This document shows positions 9,442 through 16,624 of a stretch of 64,000 nt of DNA, one piece after another (position 1 is the first letter of the stretch; the number at the start of each line of letters is the position of its first letter). The position numbers and the translations under genes were made by a program. This DNA comes from Massilia putida (GTDB lineage Bacteria > Pseudomonadota > Gammaproteobacteria > Burkholderiales > Burkholderiaceae_D), in assembly GCF_001941825.1 (NCBI RefSeq), contig NZ_CP019038.1:4898001-4962000 (forward strand), read 5' to 3'. The notes beneath the pieces are model-generated. The model was given only the letters and a program-made list of their open reading frames with translations. It was not told the origin of the DNA and made no database searches.

Positions 9442-9549
9442 CGTGGGCTTTCCATTTGCTCGGGAAAAGACAATAAGGCAGAGTCCGCGAAGCAGTATCG
9501 CCCGCGGAACCACCATTCGAGCATTACTACCCTATATTAGGAAGTCAAC

Positions 9550-9978
9550 ATGAAAACTTTTTCCGCTAAGGGCCATGAAGTCCAGCGCGATTGGTACGTG
9601 ATTGACGCGACGGACAAAGTCCTCGGACGTGTTGCCAGCGAAGTGGCACTCCGACTGCGCGGCAAGCACAAGCCGGAATTTACTCCGCACGTCGATACCG
9701 GTGATTTCATCGTCGTCGTCAACGCAGGCAAACTGCGCGTGACCGGCACCAAAGCCAACGACAAGAAGTACTACCGTCACTCGGGCTACCCGGGCGGTAT
9801 CTACGAAACCAACTTCCTGAAAATGCAACAGCGTTTCCCGGGCCGCGCCCTGGAAAAAGCCGTCAAAGGCATGCTGCCGAAGGGCCCGCTGGGCTACGCA
9901 ATGATCAAGAAGCTGAAAGTGTATGCGGAAGCCACCCACCCGCACGCTGCCCAGCAACCCAAAGCACTCGAAATCTAA
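9550..9978 (+). CDS. rplM: 50S ribosomal protein L13
   Basis: This is a 142-residue L13 of standard length. Recognisable stretches are the start [20 protein letters not shown], then LGRVASEVA and the C-terminal region [19 protein letters not shown]. An AGGAAG ribosome site ends 5 bases before the ATG. It binds 23S rRNA early in large-subunit assembly. rpsI follows after 13 bases in the usual two-gene operon, and codon choice is more even than in the neighbours, as expected for a highly expressed gene. Confidence 0.98.
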   Translation: MKTFSAKGHEVQRDWYVIDATDKVLGRVASEVALRLRGKHKPEFTPHVDTGDFIVVVNAGKLRVTGTKANDKKYYRHSGYPGGIYETNFLKMQQRFPGRALEKAVKGMLPKGPLGYAMIKKLKVYAEATHPHAAQQPKALEI

Positions 9979-9991
9979 GTAAGGAACTGAC

Positions 9992-10384
9992 ATGATCGGT
10001 AACTACAACTACGGCACCGGCCGTCGCAAGAGTGCAGTGGCCCGTGTGTTCATCAAAGCTGGCACCGGCCAGATCATCGTGAACGGCAAACCGGCCGCCG
10101 AATACTTCTCGCGCGAAACCGGCCTGATGGTCATCCGTCAACCGCTGGAACTGACCGGCAACGTCGAGCGTTTCGACATCAAGGTCAACGTGCATGGCGG
10201 CGGCGAGTCCGGCCAGGCAGGTGCAGTGCGCCACGGCATCACCCGCGCACTGATCGACTACGACGCAGGCCTGAAGGGCGACCTGGCACGTGCCGGTTTC
10301 GTCACCCGTGACGCCCGTGAAGTCGAGCGTAAGAAAGTTGGTCTGCGCAAAGCACGTCGCGCAAAGCAATTCTCGAAGCGTTAA
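9992..10384 (+). CDS. rpsI: 30S ribosomal protein S9
   Basis: This is a 130-residue S9. The N-terminal [14 protein letters not shown] motif and the basic C-terminal tail ending [11 protein letters not shown], which reaches the ribosomal P site, are both present. It follows rplM by 13 bases with an AAGGAA ribosome site. A strong hairpin terminator lies 37 bases past the stop. Confidence 0.98.
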   Translation: MIGNYNYGTGRRKSAVARVFIKAGTGQIIVNGKPAAEYFSRETGLMVIRQPLELTGNVERFDIKVNVHGGGESGQAGAVRHGITRALIDYDAGLKGDLARAGFVTRDAREVERKKVGLRKARRAKQFSKR

Positions 10385-10420
10385 TTTGGATGTGCAGCGC
10401 CTTGCGCTGCTGCCGAAACG

Positions 10421-10454
10421 AAAAGCCGCCCGCTGCAAAGCCGGCGGCTTTTTT
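10421..10454 (+). terminator. Rho-independent terminator of rplM-rpsI
   Basis: AAGCCGCC and GGCGGCTT form a stem with a run of six T on the plus strand. The A-run on the other side means it could also act on the converging TonB-dependent receptor transcript. Confidence 0.85.
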
Positions 10455-10457
10455 GTT

Positions 10458-10536
10458 GCCAAAAACCGGGGTCAGACCCCGGTTTTTGGCAATGGCAACT
10501 GGGAAAGAACCCAAAATCGGGCTCTGACCCCGGTTA
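10458..10536. repeat. Tandem GGGGTCAGACCCC-type palindromes (family D)
   Basis: A perfect 16-base stem with one central base occupies 10458-10490; each half reads GCCAAAAACCGGGGTC. A second, degenerate copy in mirrored order (ACCCAAAATCGGGCTCTGAC, then CCCGGTT) ends at 10536, inside the stop codon of the TonB-dependent receptor gene. The GGGGTCAGA core resembles dispersed REP-like palindromes that I associate with betaproteobacterial genomes. No transposase lies nearby. Confidence 0.65.
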
Positions 10537-12765
10537 CAGTTTGCCGCTCAACGTCACGAAGAACTGGCGCGGGGCGCCCGCCAGCATCGTGGCGAACGTG
10601 CCGTTCGGGTCGCTCGTGACGAAGCCGTTCGAGCCGATCGTGCTCAGGTATTTTTTGTCGAACAGATTGCTCACGTTCGCCTGCAGCGACAAGTCCTTCA
10701 GCATGCCGACCGACTTCATGCGCCAGCCGGCCGACAGGTTCGCCAGCCAGAACGACGGCACGCCCGCGTCGTTCGTGTACGTGTAATAGCGCTTATCCGT
10801 GTACTTGCCGCCCAGGCGCGCGAACCAGGCGCTGCCTTCGTAGGCGAGCTCCGTCGCGAACATCGTGCGCGGCGTGTCCGTCACGCGCTTGCCGTCGATC
10901 TGCACCGGCTTGCCGTTGTCCGTGTAGTTCGATTTGTAGCGCGAATCGTTGTACGTGAACGAGTTGAACCACGCCAGCTCGCGCGCGAACTTCCAGACGG
11001 CAATCGCTTCCAGGCCTTTCGTCTCGACCTTGCCCACGTTGACGAACGTGCTCGGGCAGCCGACGATGCCGGCGCACGCGGCCACGCTCATCTGGCGGTC
11101 CTTGAAGTCGGCGTGGTACACGGCCACCGAGCCTTGCAGGGCATCCTGGCGGAAGCGCACGCCCAGGTCGGCCGTCGTCGACGTCTCCGGCTTCAGGTTC
11201 GGCGTGCCGAGGTCGAATGCCTGCTGCGTCTGCGAAAACGGACCCGACACGCCCGGCTGATACGCGCGCATATTGCGCGACACGGACGCGAACCCTTCCA
11301 GGTTGTCGGAGGCCTTGTAGTTCAGGCCCACCTGCGGCAGGAACGATTTCTCGGCCGTGATGGCACCCTGCGCGCGCGAGCCGACGCGATTGACGGCGTC
11401 GATGTGCACCTTCGGGCTCTTGAAGCCGGCGGAGAGCGTCAAGCGGTCCTGCAGCGCGATCGTGTCCTGGAGGTAGTATTGCGTCGTGGTGGTCGTGAAG
11501 TCCTGCTTGAAGCCGGTCGACATCGGATTGCTGAGGAACGTGTTCGTGTCGGACGGCCCGTTGACCGCATAGAAATTGCGCGTGAGCGTGTGCAGGTTGC
11601 GCTCGGCCCAGAAGCCGGCCGCCACCGTGTGGCCGTTGCCTTCCCAGCTCCAGTCTGCCAGCACGCCGTCGCGGTTGATCTTGTATTCCGTCGTGCGGAT
11701 CGAGATGGGCATCGTGGGCGACGTTGCCGTGTACGGCGTGTACCAGTGGCCCTGGCCCTCGTTCTGGTGATGGTAGACCGTTGTCTTGAGGCGTGAAGAC
11801 GGCGTCAGTGCGAGGTCGAGCGCGACGCCGCCCAGCCAGTCGCGGCGCAGGCCGCTGGCCTGGTAATAGGCATCGTCCATATTGTTGACGCCGCCGCTGT
11901 ATTGCCCCTTGGCCGCGTTCACGGCGCGCTGCCAGTCCGGCGCGTAATTGTCCCAGTCAAAGCCGAGGCGGCGGATCATGTCCAGCGACAGGTCCTGGTA
12001 GTCGATCTCCACGCGCTTGGAATAGTTCAGGAAGCCGGACAGCGTGTTGTCGCCGAAGGCATGCACGAACTTGCCGTTGAACTGGTCCTGGTTCTGGTCG
12101 CCTTGTCCCTTCCACTTTTCCGCGCGCTGGCGCGTGCCGCTCAGATAGAACTTCGTGCCGCCGTCGAAGCGTCCGCTGTCCAGCCGGACGAACGTGCGCG
12201 ACGTCGAATCGCTGCCGAACGTCTGGGCGAACGTGGCGCCCCGCGTCTCGCTCGGATCCAGCGTGAAGAACTGGACCGTGCCGCCGAGATTGCTCGTCGA
12301 CGCCGTGCCGAGCGCACCCGCGCCCTGCGACACTTCGATACGGCCCAGGTTTTCCGCCGAGATCGCGCGGCTGATGTGCAGGCCGTTGTTGTTACCGTAA
12401 CTCATGTCGCCCAGCGGGATGCCGTCCAGCGTGAACCCCAGCTGGCTCTGGCTGAAGCCGCGGATCGAGATGCGCGTCGACCATTCGTACGCGCCGAACG
12501 GATCGGCCGACTGGAAACTGACGCCGGGCAGCTTGTCGAGCACTTTCAGCGGACTCGTGCCGGGCACGGCCTGCGCGAGGTCGGCGCGGGTGATATTCTG
12601 GACTTGCCGGGTCTGGCCCCGTCCCGTCACTTCCACGATCTGCATCGGCGCCGGCGCACCCTCCGGGGCAGGGGCGGGCAGGTCGGGTTCCGCGGCATGG
12701 GCGCAGAAGGTGGTCAATTCCAGGGCGGCGAGGGCGATCAGCGTCAAGCGAAACGTCGTGGGCAT
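10534..12765 (-). CDS. TonB-dependent outer-membrane receptor
   Basis: This 743-residue protein starts at the ATG at 12765, which gives the signal peptide MPTTFRLTLIALAALELTTF...AHA. An upstream extension to 12888 is rejected. A TonB-box-like stretch (QIVEVTGRG) precedes the plug domain (LDKLPGVSFQSADPFGAYEW, SIRGFSQSQLGFTLDGIPLG). The rest is the 22-strand barrel with alternating aromatic residues, ending FFVTLSGKL with the C-terminal hydrophobic residue needed for insertion. The substrate cannot be read from the sequence: there is no adjacent siderophore, cobalamin or sugar gene, and I see no Fur box. It imports an unknown ligand with TonB-ExbBD energy. Confidence 0.92.
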   Translation of the reverse strand: MPTTFRLTLIALAALELTTFCAHAAEPDLPAPAPEGAPAPMQIVEVTGRGQTRQVQNITRADLAQAVPGTSPLKVLDKLPGVSFQSADPFGAYEWSTRISIRGFSQSQLGFTLDGIPLGDMSYGNNNGLHISRAISAENLGRIEVSQGAGALGTASTSNLGGTVQFFTLDPSETRGATFAQTFGSDSTSRTFVRLDSGRFDGGTKFYLSGTRQRAEKWKGQGDQNQDQFNGKFVHAFGDNTLSGFLNYSKRVEIDYQDLSLDMIRRLGFDWDNYAPDWQRAVNAAKGQYSGGVNNMDDAYYQASGLRRDWLGGVALDLALTPSSRLKTTVYHHQNEGQGHWYTPYTATSPTMPISIRTTEYKINRDGVLADWSWEGNGHTVAAGFWAERNLHTLTRNFYAVNGPSDTNTFLSNPMSTGFKQDFTTTTTQYYLQDTIALQDRLTLSAGFKSPKVHIDAVNRVGSRAQGAITAEKSFLPQVGLNYKASDNLEGFASVSRNMRAYQPGVSGPFSQTQQAFDLGTPNLKPETSTTADLGVRFRQDALQGSVAVYHADFKDRQMSVAACAGIVGCPSTFVNVGKVETKGLEAIAVWKFARELAWFNSFTYNDSRYKSNYTDNGKPVQIDGKRVTDTPRTMFATELAYEGSAWFARLGGKYTDKRYYTYTNDAGVPSFWLANLSAGWRMKSVGMLKDLSLQANVSNLFDKKYLSTIGSNGFVTSDPNGTFATMLAGAPRQFFVTLSGKL

Positions 12766-12898
12766 GATTTTTCCAGAGGTTGTGATTGCAAAAGCGCAAC
12801 AGTGTAAAAATGGCATGCGGATAGTAAGTAACGGTTGTGACGGCCTGATGACGCGCGGGAACAAGTCGGCCATGCGGCTACGCAGCACGCGCCGTAGC

Positions 12899-12919
12899 AG
12901 CCTGCTAAAATTGCAGGCT
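12899..12919 (+). promoter_or_regulatory. Palindrome centred on the putative argC -10
   Basis: AGCCTGC (12899-12905) and GCAGGCT (12913-12919) are exact complements around TAAAATT. The TAAAAT hexamer inside is the best -10 candidate for argC, 45 bases ahead of its ATG. The site lies in the divergent region shared with the TonB-dependent receptor gene. It does not resemble an ArgR box. Confidence 0.4.
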
Positions 12920-12956
12920 CGAACAAAACGTATCCATTTACCAAGGGGAAACAGAC

Positions 12957-13994
12957 ATGATCAAAGTTGGCATCGTTGGCGGCACCGGTTACACGGGCGT
13001 GGAATTGCTGCGCCTGCTCGCAGCCCACCCCGAGGCGCAGCTGACCGCCATCACGTCGCGCAAGGAAGACGGCCTGCCCGTCGCCGACATGTTTCCCTCG
13101 CTGCGCGGCCACGTCGACATCGCGTTCTCGAGCCCGGACAAGGCCGACCTGAAACAGTGCGACGTCGTGTTCTTCGCGACCCCGCACGGCGTCGCCATGG
13201 CCCAGGCGCCCGAGCTGATCGCCGCCGGCGTCAAGGTCATCGACCTGGCCGCGGACTTCCGCCTGAAGGACCCGGCCACGTTCGAGACGTGGTACAAGAT
13301 TCCGCACAGCGCGCCCGAGCTGCTGGAAGAAGCCGTGTACGGCCTGCCGGAACTGAACCGCGACGACATCAAGAAGGCGCGCCTGATCGCGAACCCGGGC
13401 TGCTATCCGACCACGATGCAGCTGGGCTTTTATCCGCTGCTGAAGGCGGGCATCATCGACGCCGGCAACCTGATCGCCGACGCCAAGTCGGGCGTGTCCG
13501 GCGCCGGCCGCAAGGCCGAGATCGGCACGCTGTTCTCGGAATCGAGCGACAATTTCAAGGCCTACGGCGTGCACGGCCACCGCCACACGCCGGAGACGTC
13601 CGCCCAGCTGCAGCGCTACACGGACCAGAAGGTCGGCCTGATCTTTACCCCGCACCTCGTGCCGATGATCCGCGGCATGCATTCGACCTTGTACGCACGC
13701 CTCACGCAAGACATCACGAACGACGCGCTGCAAGCCCTGTTCGAAGAGCAGTACAAGGACGCGGAATTCGTCGACGTCATGCCGTTCGGCTCGCATCCGG
13801 AAACCCGCTCGACGCGCGGTTCGAACATGCTGCGCATCGCGCTACACCGTCCGGACAACGGCAACACGGTCGTCATCCTCGTCGTGCAGGACAATCTGGT
13901 GAAGGGCGCATCCGGCCAGGCCGTGCAGTGCATGAACCTGATGTTTGGCCTGCCGGAAAGCACCGGACTGAAGCAGATCGCGTTGCTGCCGTAA
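12957..13994 (+). CDS. argC: N-acetyl-gamma-glutamyl-phosphate reductase
   Basis: This is a 345-residue enzyme for the third step of arginine synthesis, NADPH-dependent reduction of N-acetylglutamyl phosphate. The nucleotide-binding [10 protein letters not shown] motif begins at residue 5, and the catalytic cysteine is C149 in NPGCYPT. HTPE and [12 protein letters not shown] in the C-terminal half complete the substrate site. The ATG has an AAGGGGAAAC stretch upstream. Length is that of the long (type 1) ArgC group. Confidence 0.97.
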   Translation: MIKVGIVGGTGYTGVELLRLLAAHPEAQLTAITSRKEDGLPVADMFPSLRGHVDIAFSSPDKADLKQCDVVFFATPHGVAMAQAPELIAAGVKVIDLAADFRLKDPATFETWYKIPHSAPELLEEAVYGLPELNRDDIKKARLIANPGCYPTTMQLGFYPLLKAGIIDAGNLIADAKSGVSGAGRKAEIGTLFSESSDNFKAYGVHGHRHTPETSAQLQRYTDQKVGLIFTPHLVPMIRGMHSTLYARLTQDITNDALQALFEEQYKDAEFVDVMPFGSHPETRSTRGSNMLRIALHRPDNGNTVVILVVQDNLVKGASGQAVQCMNLMFGLPESTGLKQIALLP

Positions 13995-14113
13995 GCGCGG
14001 CCCCTCGGCAAGCTTTGGTCACACGATACAGATCAAGGCGGTAAGTGTTAGCGACGGTACATTGACCTTTGGACAGGGTGACGTTTGGTCACGCAACGCA
14101 CAGGGGATCAATC

Positions 14114-14530
14114 ATGTTCGGTCGTAACGCAAAAAGCGAAATCGATAGCCTGATCGGTATTTCCGCACGCATCGAAGGGGACCTCGTGTTCACCGGCGGG
14201 CTGCGCATCGACGGCGAGGTGCACGGCAACGTGGTGGCCGCGGACGGCAACGAGAGCGTGCTGATCGTTTCCGAGCACGCGCGCATCGAAGGCGAGGTGC
14301 GCTGCGCCAACCTGGTCGTCAACGGCTATATCGCGGGGACGGTGTATTCGTCCGACCTCCTTGAATTGCAGCCGAAAGGCCGCATACATGGGGATGTCCA
14401 TTACCGCCTGCTGGAAATGCACGGCGGCGCCCTCGTCACCGGCAAGCTGACGCACCAGCCCGACCTGGCCGTCAGCGCCCCGGAACCGGTTTTCCACCTC
14501 GGCGTGGCGGCCGAAGGGGCTTCAGCATGA
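14114..14530 (+). CDS. Bactofilin family cytoskeletal protein
   Basis: This is a 138-residue bactofilin (DUF583). A short polar N-terminus (MFGRNAKSEIDSLIG) precedes a right-handed beta-helix of repeated turns such as GLRIDGEVHGNV, RIEGEVRCANLVVNGYIAG and GRIHGDVHYRLLEMHGGALV. The start is taken at 14114, where an AGGGGAT ribosome site precedes MFGRN. An earlier in-frame codon at 14069 adds 15 unlike residues and is rejected. Bactofilins polymerise without nucleotide at the membrane and help place cell-wall enzymes; M23 peptidases are frequent partners, and one is encoded about 7 kb away. Confidence 0.92.
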   Translation: MFGRNAKSEIDSLIGISARIEGDLVFTGGLRIDGEVHGNVVAADGNESVLIVSEHARIEGEVRCANLVVNGYIAGTVYSSDLLELQPKGRIHGDVHYRLLEMHGGALVTGKLTHQPDLAVSAPEPVFHLGVAAEGASA

Positions 14531-14545
14531 CTGGCGCCAACGGTC

Positions 14546-14551
14546 TATAAT
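14546..14551 (+). promoter_or_regulatory. Candidate -10 element of erpA
   Basis: A perfect TATAAT lies 33 bases ahead of the erpA ATG, just past the bactofilin stop. The -35 is weak (TTCAGC with 19 bases spacing). An AGGAG ribosome site sits at 14571-14575. Confidence 0.45.
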
Positions 14552-14584
14552 GGACGAAATCCGAATCCAATCAGGAGTTTATCC

Positions 14585-14956
14585 ATGAATGCAGTCGCCG
14601 AAGTGCAAAACGCACAAGACACGATCCCCTCGCCCATCAATTTCACCGACAGCGCTGCCCAGAAGGTTGCTCAACTGATCGAGGAAGAGGGCAATCCCGA
14701 CCTGAAACTGCGCGTGTTCGTGCAGGGCGGCGGTTGCTCGGGCTTCCAGTACGGCTTCACCTTCGACGAGATCGTGAACGAAGACGACACGACGATGGAA
14801 AAGAACGGCGTTACCCTGCTGATCGACTCGATGAGCTACCAGTACCTGGTCGGCGCCGAGATCGACTACAAGGACGACCTCGAAGGCGCCCAGTTCGTCA
14901 TCAAGAACCCGAACGCCCAGTCGACCTGCGGCTGCGGTTCGTCGTTCTCGATGTAA
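14585..14956 (+). CDS. erpA: Iron-sulfur cluster insertion protein ErpA
   Basis: This is a 123-residue A-type carrier that delivers Fe-S clusters to apo-enzymes, including those of isoprenoid synthesis. The three ligand cysteines are present: C51 in GGGCSGFQY, and C115 and C117 in STCGCGSSF. The N-terminus and length fit ErpA rather than IscA or SufA. It has its own -10 and a strong terminator, so it is probably a single-gene transcript. Confidence 0.95.
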   Translation: MNAVAEVQNAQDTIPSPINFTDSAAQKVAQLIEEEGNPDLKLRVFVQGGGCSGFQYGFTFDEIVNEDDTTMEKNGVTLLIDSMSYQYLVGAEIDYKDDLEGAQFVIKNPNAQSTCGCGSSFSM

Positions 14957-14977
14957 GCCCAACCCGTCTCGACATCG

Positions 14978-15012
14978 AAAACCGCCTCGGCATTGCCGGG
15001 GCGGTTTTTTTT
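14978..15012 (+). terminator. Rho-independent terminator of erpA
   Basis: AAAACCGCC and GGCGGTTTT flank a short GC-rich loop and are followed by eight T, 22 bases past the erpA stop. Confidence 0.88.
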
Positions 15013-15051
15013 CGTCCTCCGAAAAATGTCGGATGCTGCCGTCATTCCATT

Positions 15052-15068
15052 GCTAACAATGGCTAACA
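15052..15068 (+). promoter_or_regulatory. Direct repeat GCTAACA with 10-base period ahead of the GH8 gene
   Basis: GCTAACA occurs at 15052-15058 and again at 15062-15068, exactly one helical turn apart and about 100 bases ahead of the GH8 start. The spacing suits binding of a regulator on one face of the helix. No -10/-35 pair is obvious next to it. Confidence 0.3.
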
Positions 15069-15168
15069 GGCAACTGTGCGTAGTACACTGACTGCGCCGA
15101 TGGGCGTCCGCCGTGCGCGGATGTGGCGGCAAGGAGACATACAACCCCTATAAAACGAGAGAAAAACA

Positions 15169-16602
15169 ATGTCGAGGGCCCCTCTTTTACTTGGCGGTGT
15201 TATCGCTATCATCCTTGCCTGGGCCGGTGCGGTCCAGGCGCAACCCGTATCCGCCGCCACGGCGGCCACCGACGGCGCGGGCGCCTACCGTTCCCAGCGC
15301 TATCGCAACCTGTTCGCCGAACGCCTGGGCCTCAGCCCGCAAGAAACCCATGCCCGGATCGAGCGCACCTTCCAGCAACTGTTCCACGGCGACGGCCAGG
15401 AGCAGCGCGTCTACTTCGAGACGGGCGCGAACGACAACGGCCCGCTCGCTTACATCACCGACTGGGCCAACAACGACGTCCGCACGGAGGGCATGAGCTA
15501 CGGCATGATGATCGCCGTCCAGCTCGGCAAGAAGCGCGAATTCGACGCGTTGTGGAACTGGTCGAAGACATACATGCTGACGACCGACCCCGCCAATCCG
15601 TCGCGCGGCTATTTCGCGTGGTCGATGAGTACGGACGGTACACCGCGCGCCACCGGCGCCGCGCCGGACGGCGAGGAATACTATGCGATGGCCTTGTACT
15701 TCGCCGCGCGGCGCTGGGGCAACGGCAAAGGCATCTACCACTACCAGAAGGAAGCGGACACCATCCTGCGCGGCATGCGCCATCACCCAGTCGTGACGGG
15801 CACGCCGCCGTTTCGCATCCACCCGAATGATCCTCCGTTCGTCGAGCCGGATACGCCCTGGCCCAGCCCCAACAACCGCCACGAACAGGAACTGGCGCAA
15901 CGAGCCGGCAAGCCGTGGCCTTTGCGCCGGCCGCATCGCGAAGCGCGTCCGGTGACGGTCGGACCGATGGTCGACGAGGCGCACGCAATGGTGCGTTTCG
16001 TACCCGAGACATTCATCCCCGGCACCGATCCGTCGTACCACCTGCCCGCGTTCTACGAGCTGTGGGCGCGCTGGGGACCACGCGAAGACCGCGCGTTCTG
16101 GGCAAGAGCGGCCGCGGTGAGCCGCGACTTTTTCGTGAAGACGGCCGATCCCGCGACGGGCCTCGGCCCCGACCGCGCCGATGTCGACGGCACGCCCTTG
16201 AAGAACTGGGACGGCAGCCCGGGTTCGTTCGGCTATGACAGCTGGCGCACGATCAGCAACTGGTCCGTCGACCGCAACTGGTGGAACAAGGACCCGCGCC
16301 AGCAGGCATTGAGCGACCGCGTCCAGCGCTTCCTGTCGTCGCAAGGCGTCGACCGCTTTGCCGACCGCTACACGCTGGACGGCAAGCCGCTGTCGGACCG
16401 CCACTCGACCGGGATGCTGGCCGCGGCCGCCGTCGGCAGCCTGGCGGCCACGCCGGGGCAGGTGTCCGACGACTTCCTGCGCGCGCTGTGGGACACGCCC
16501 GTGCCGAGCGGCGAACAGCGCTACTTCGACGGCATGTTGTATTTGATGAGCACGATGCACCTGGGCGGCGAGTTCCGCGTGATCGACGCCGCCCGCAAAT
16601 AA
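15169..16602 (+). CDS. Secreted glycoside hydrolase family 8 (Rex-like exo-oligoxylanase or endoglucanase)
   Basis: This is a 477-residue protein with an N-terminal signal peptide (VIAIILAWAGAVQAQ). The GH8 signature is clear: NNDVRTEGMSYGMMI carries the probable catalytic acid E107. FAWSMSTDGTPRATGAAPDG and EEYYAMALYFAARRWG follow near residues 148-185. The PDGEEY stretch and overall length resemble reducing-end xylose-releasing exo-oligoxylanases more than BcsZ cellulases, but substrate assignment is inference. The GH3 gene 22 bases downstream on the same strand would process released oligosaccharides, so the two form a small degradation operon. Confidence 0.88.
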   Translation: MSRAPLLLGGVIAIILAWAGAVQAQPVSAATAATDGAGAYRSQRYRNLFAERLGLSPQETHARIERTFQQLFHGDGQEQRVYFETGANDNGPLAYITDWANNDVRTEGMSYGMMIAVQLGKKREFDALWNWSKTYMLTTDPANPSRGYFAWSMSTDGTPRATGAAPDGEEYYAMALYFAARRWGNGKGIYHYQKEADTILRGMRHHPVVTGTPPFRIHPNDPPFVEPDTPWPSPNNRHEQELAQRAGKPWPLRRPHREARPVTVGPMVDEAHAMVRFVPETFIPGTDPSYHLPAFYELWARWGPREDRAFWARAAAVSRDFFVKTADPATGLGPDRADVDGTPLKNWDGSPGSFGYDSWRTISNWSVDRNWWNKDPRQQALSDRVQRFLSSQGVDRFADRYTLDGKPLSDRHSTGMLAAAAVGSLAATPGQVSDDFLRALWDTPVPSGEQRYFDGMLYLMSTMHLGGEFRVIDAARK

Positions 16603-16624
16603 AACCAACCACAAGGAGACAAGC

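Noticed and set aside
10458..10490. Perfect palindrome as the inverted end of an insertion sequence
   Set aside because: No transposase reading frame lies on either side, and the neighbours are an intact ribosomal operon and an intact receptor gene.
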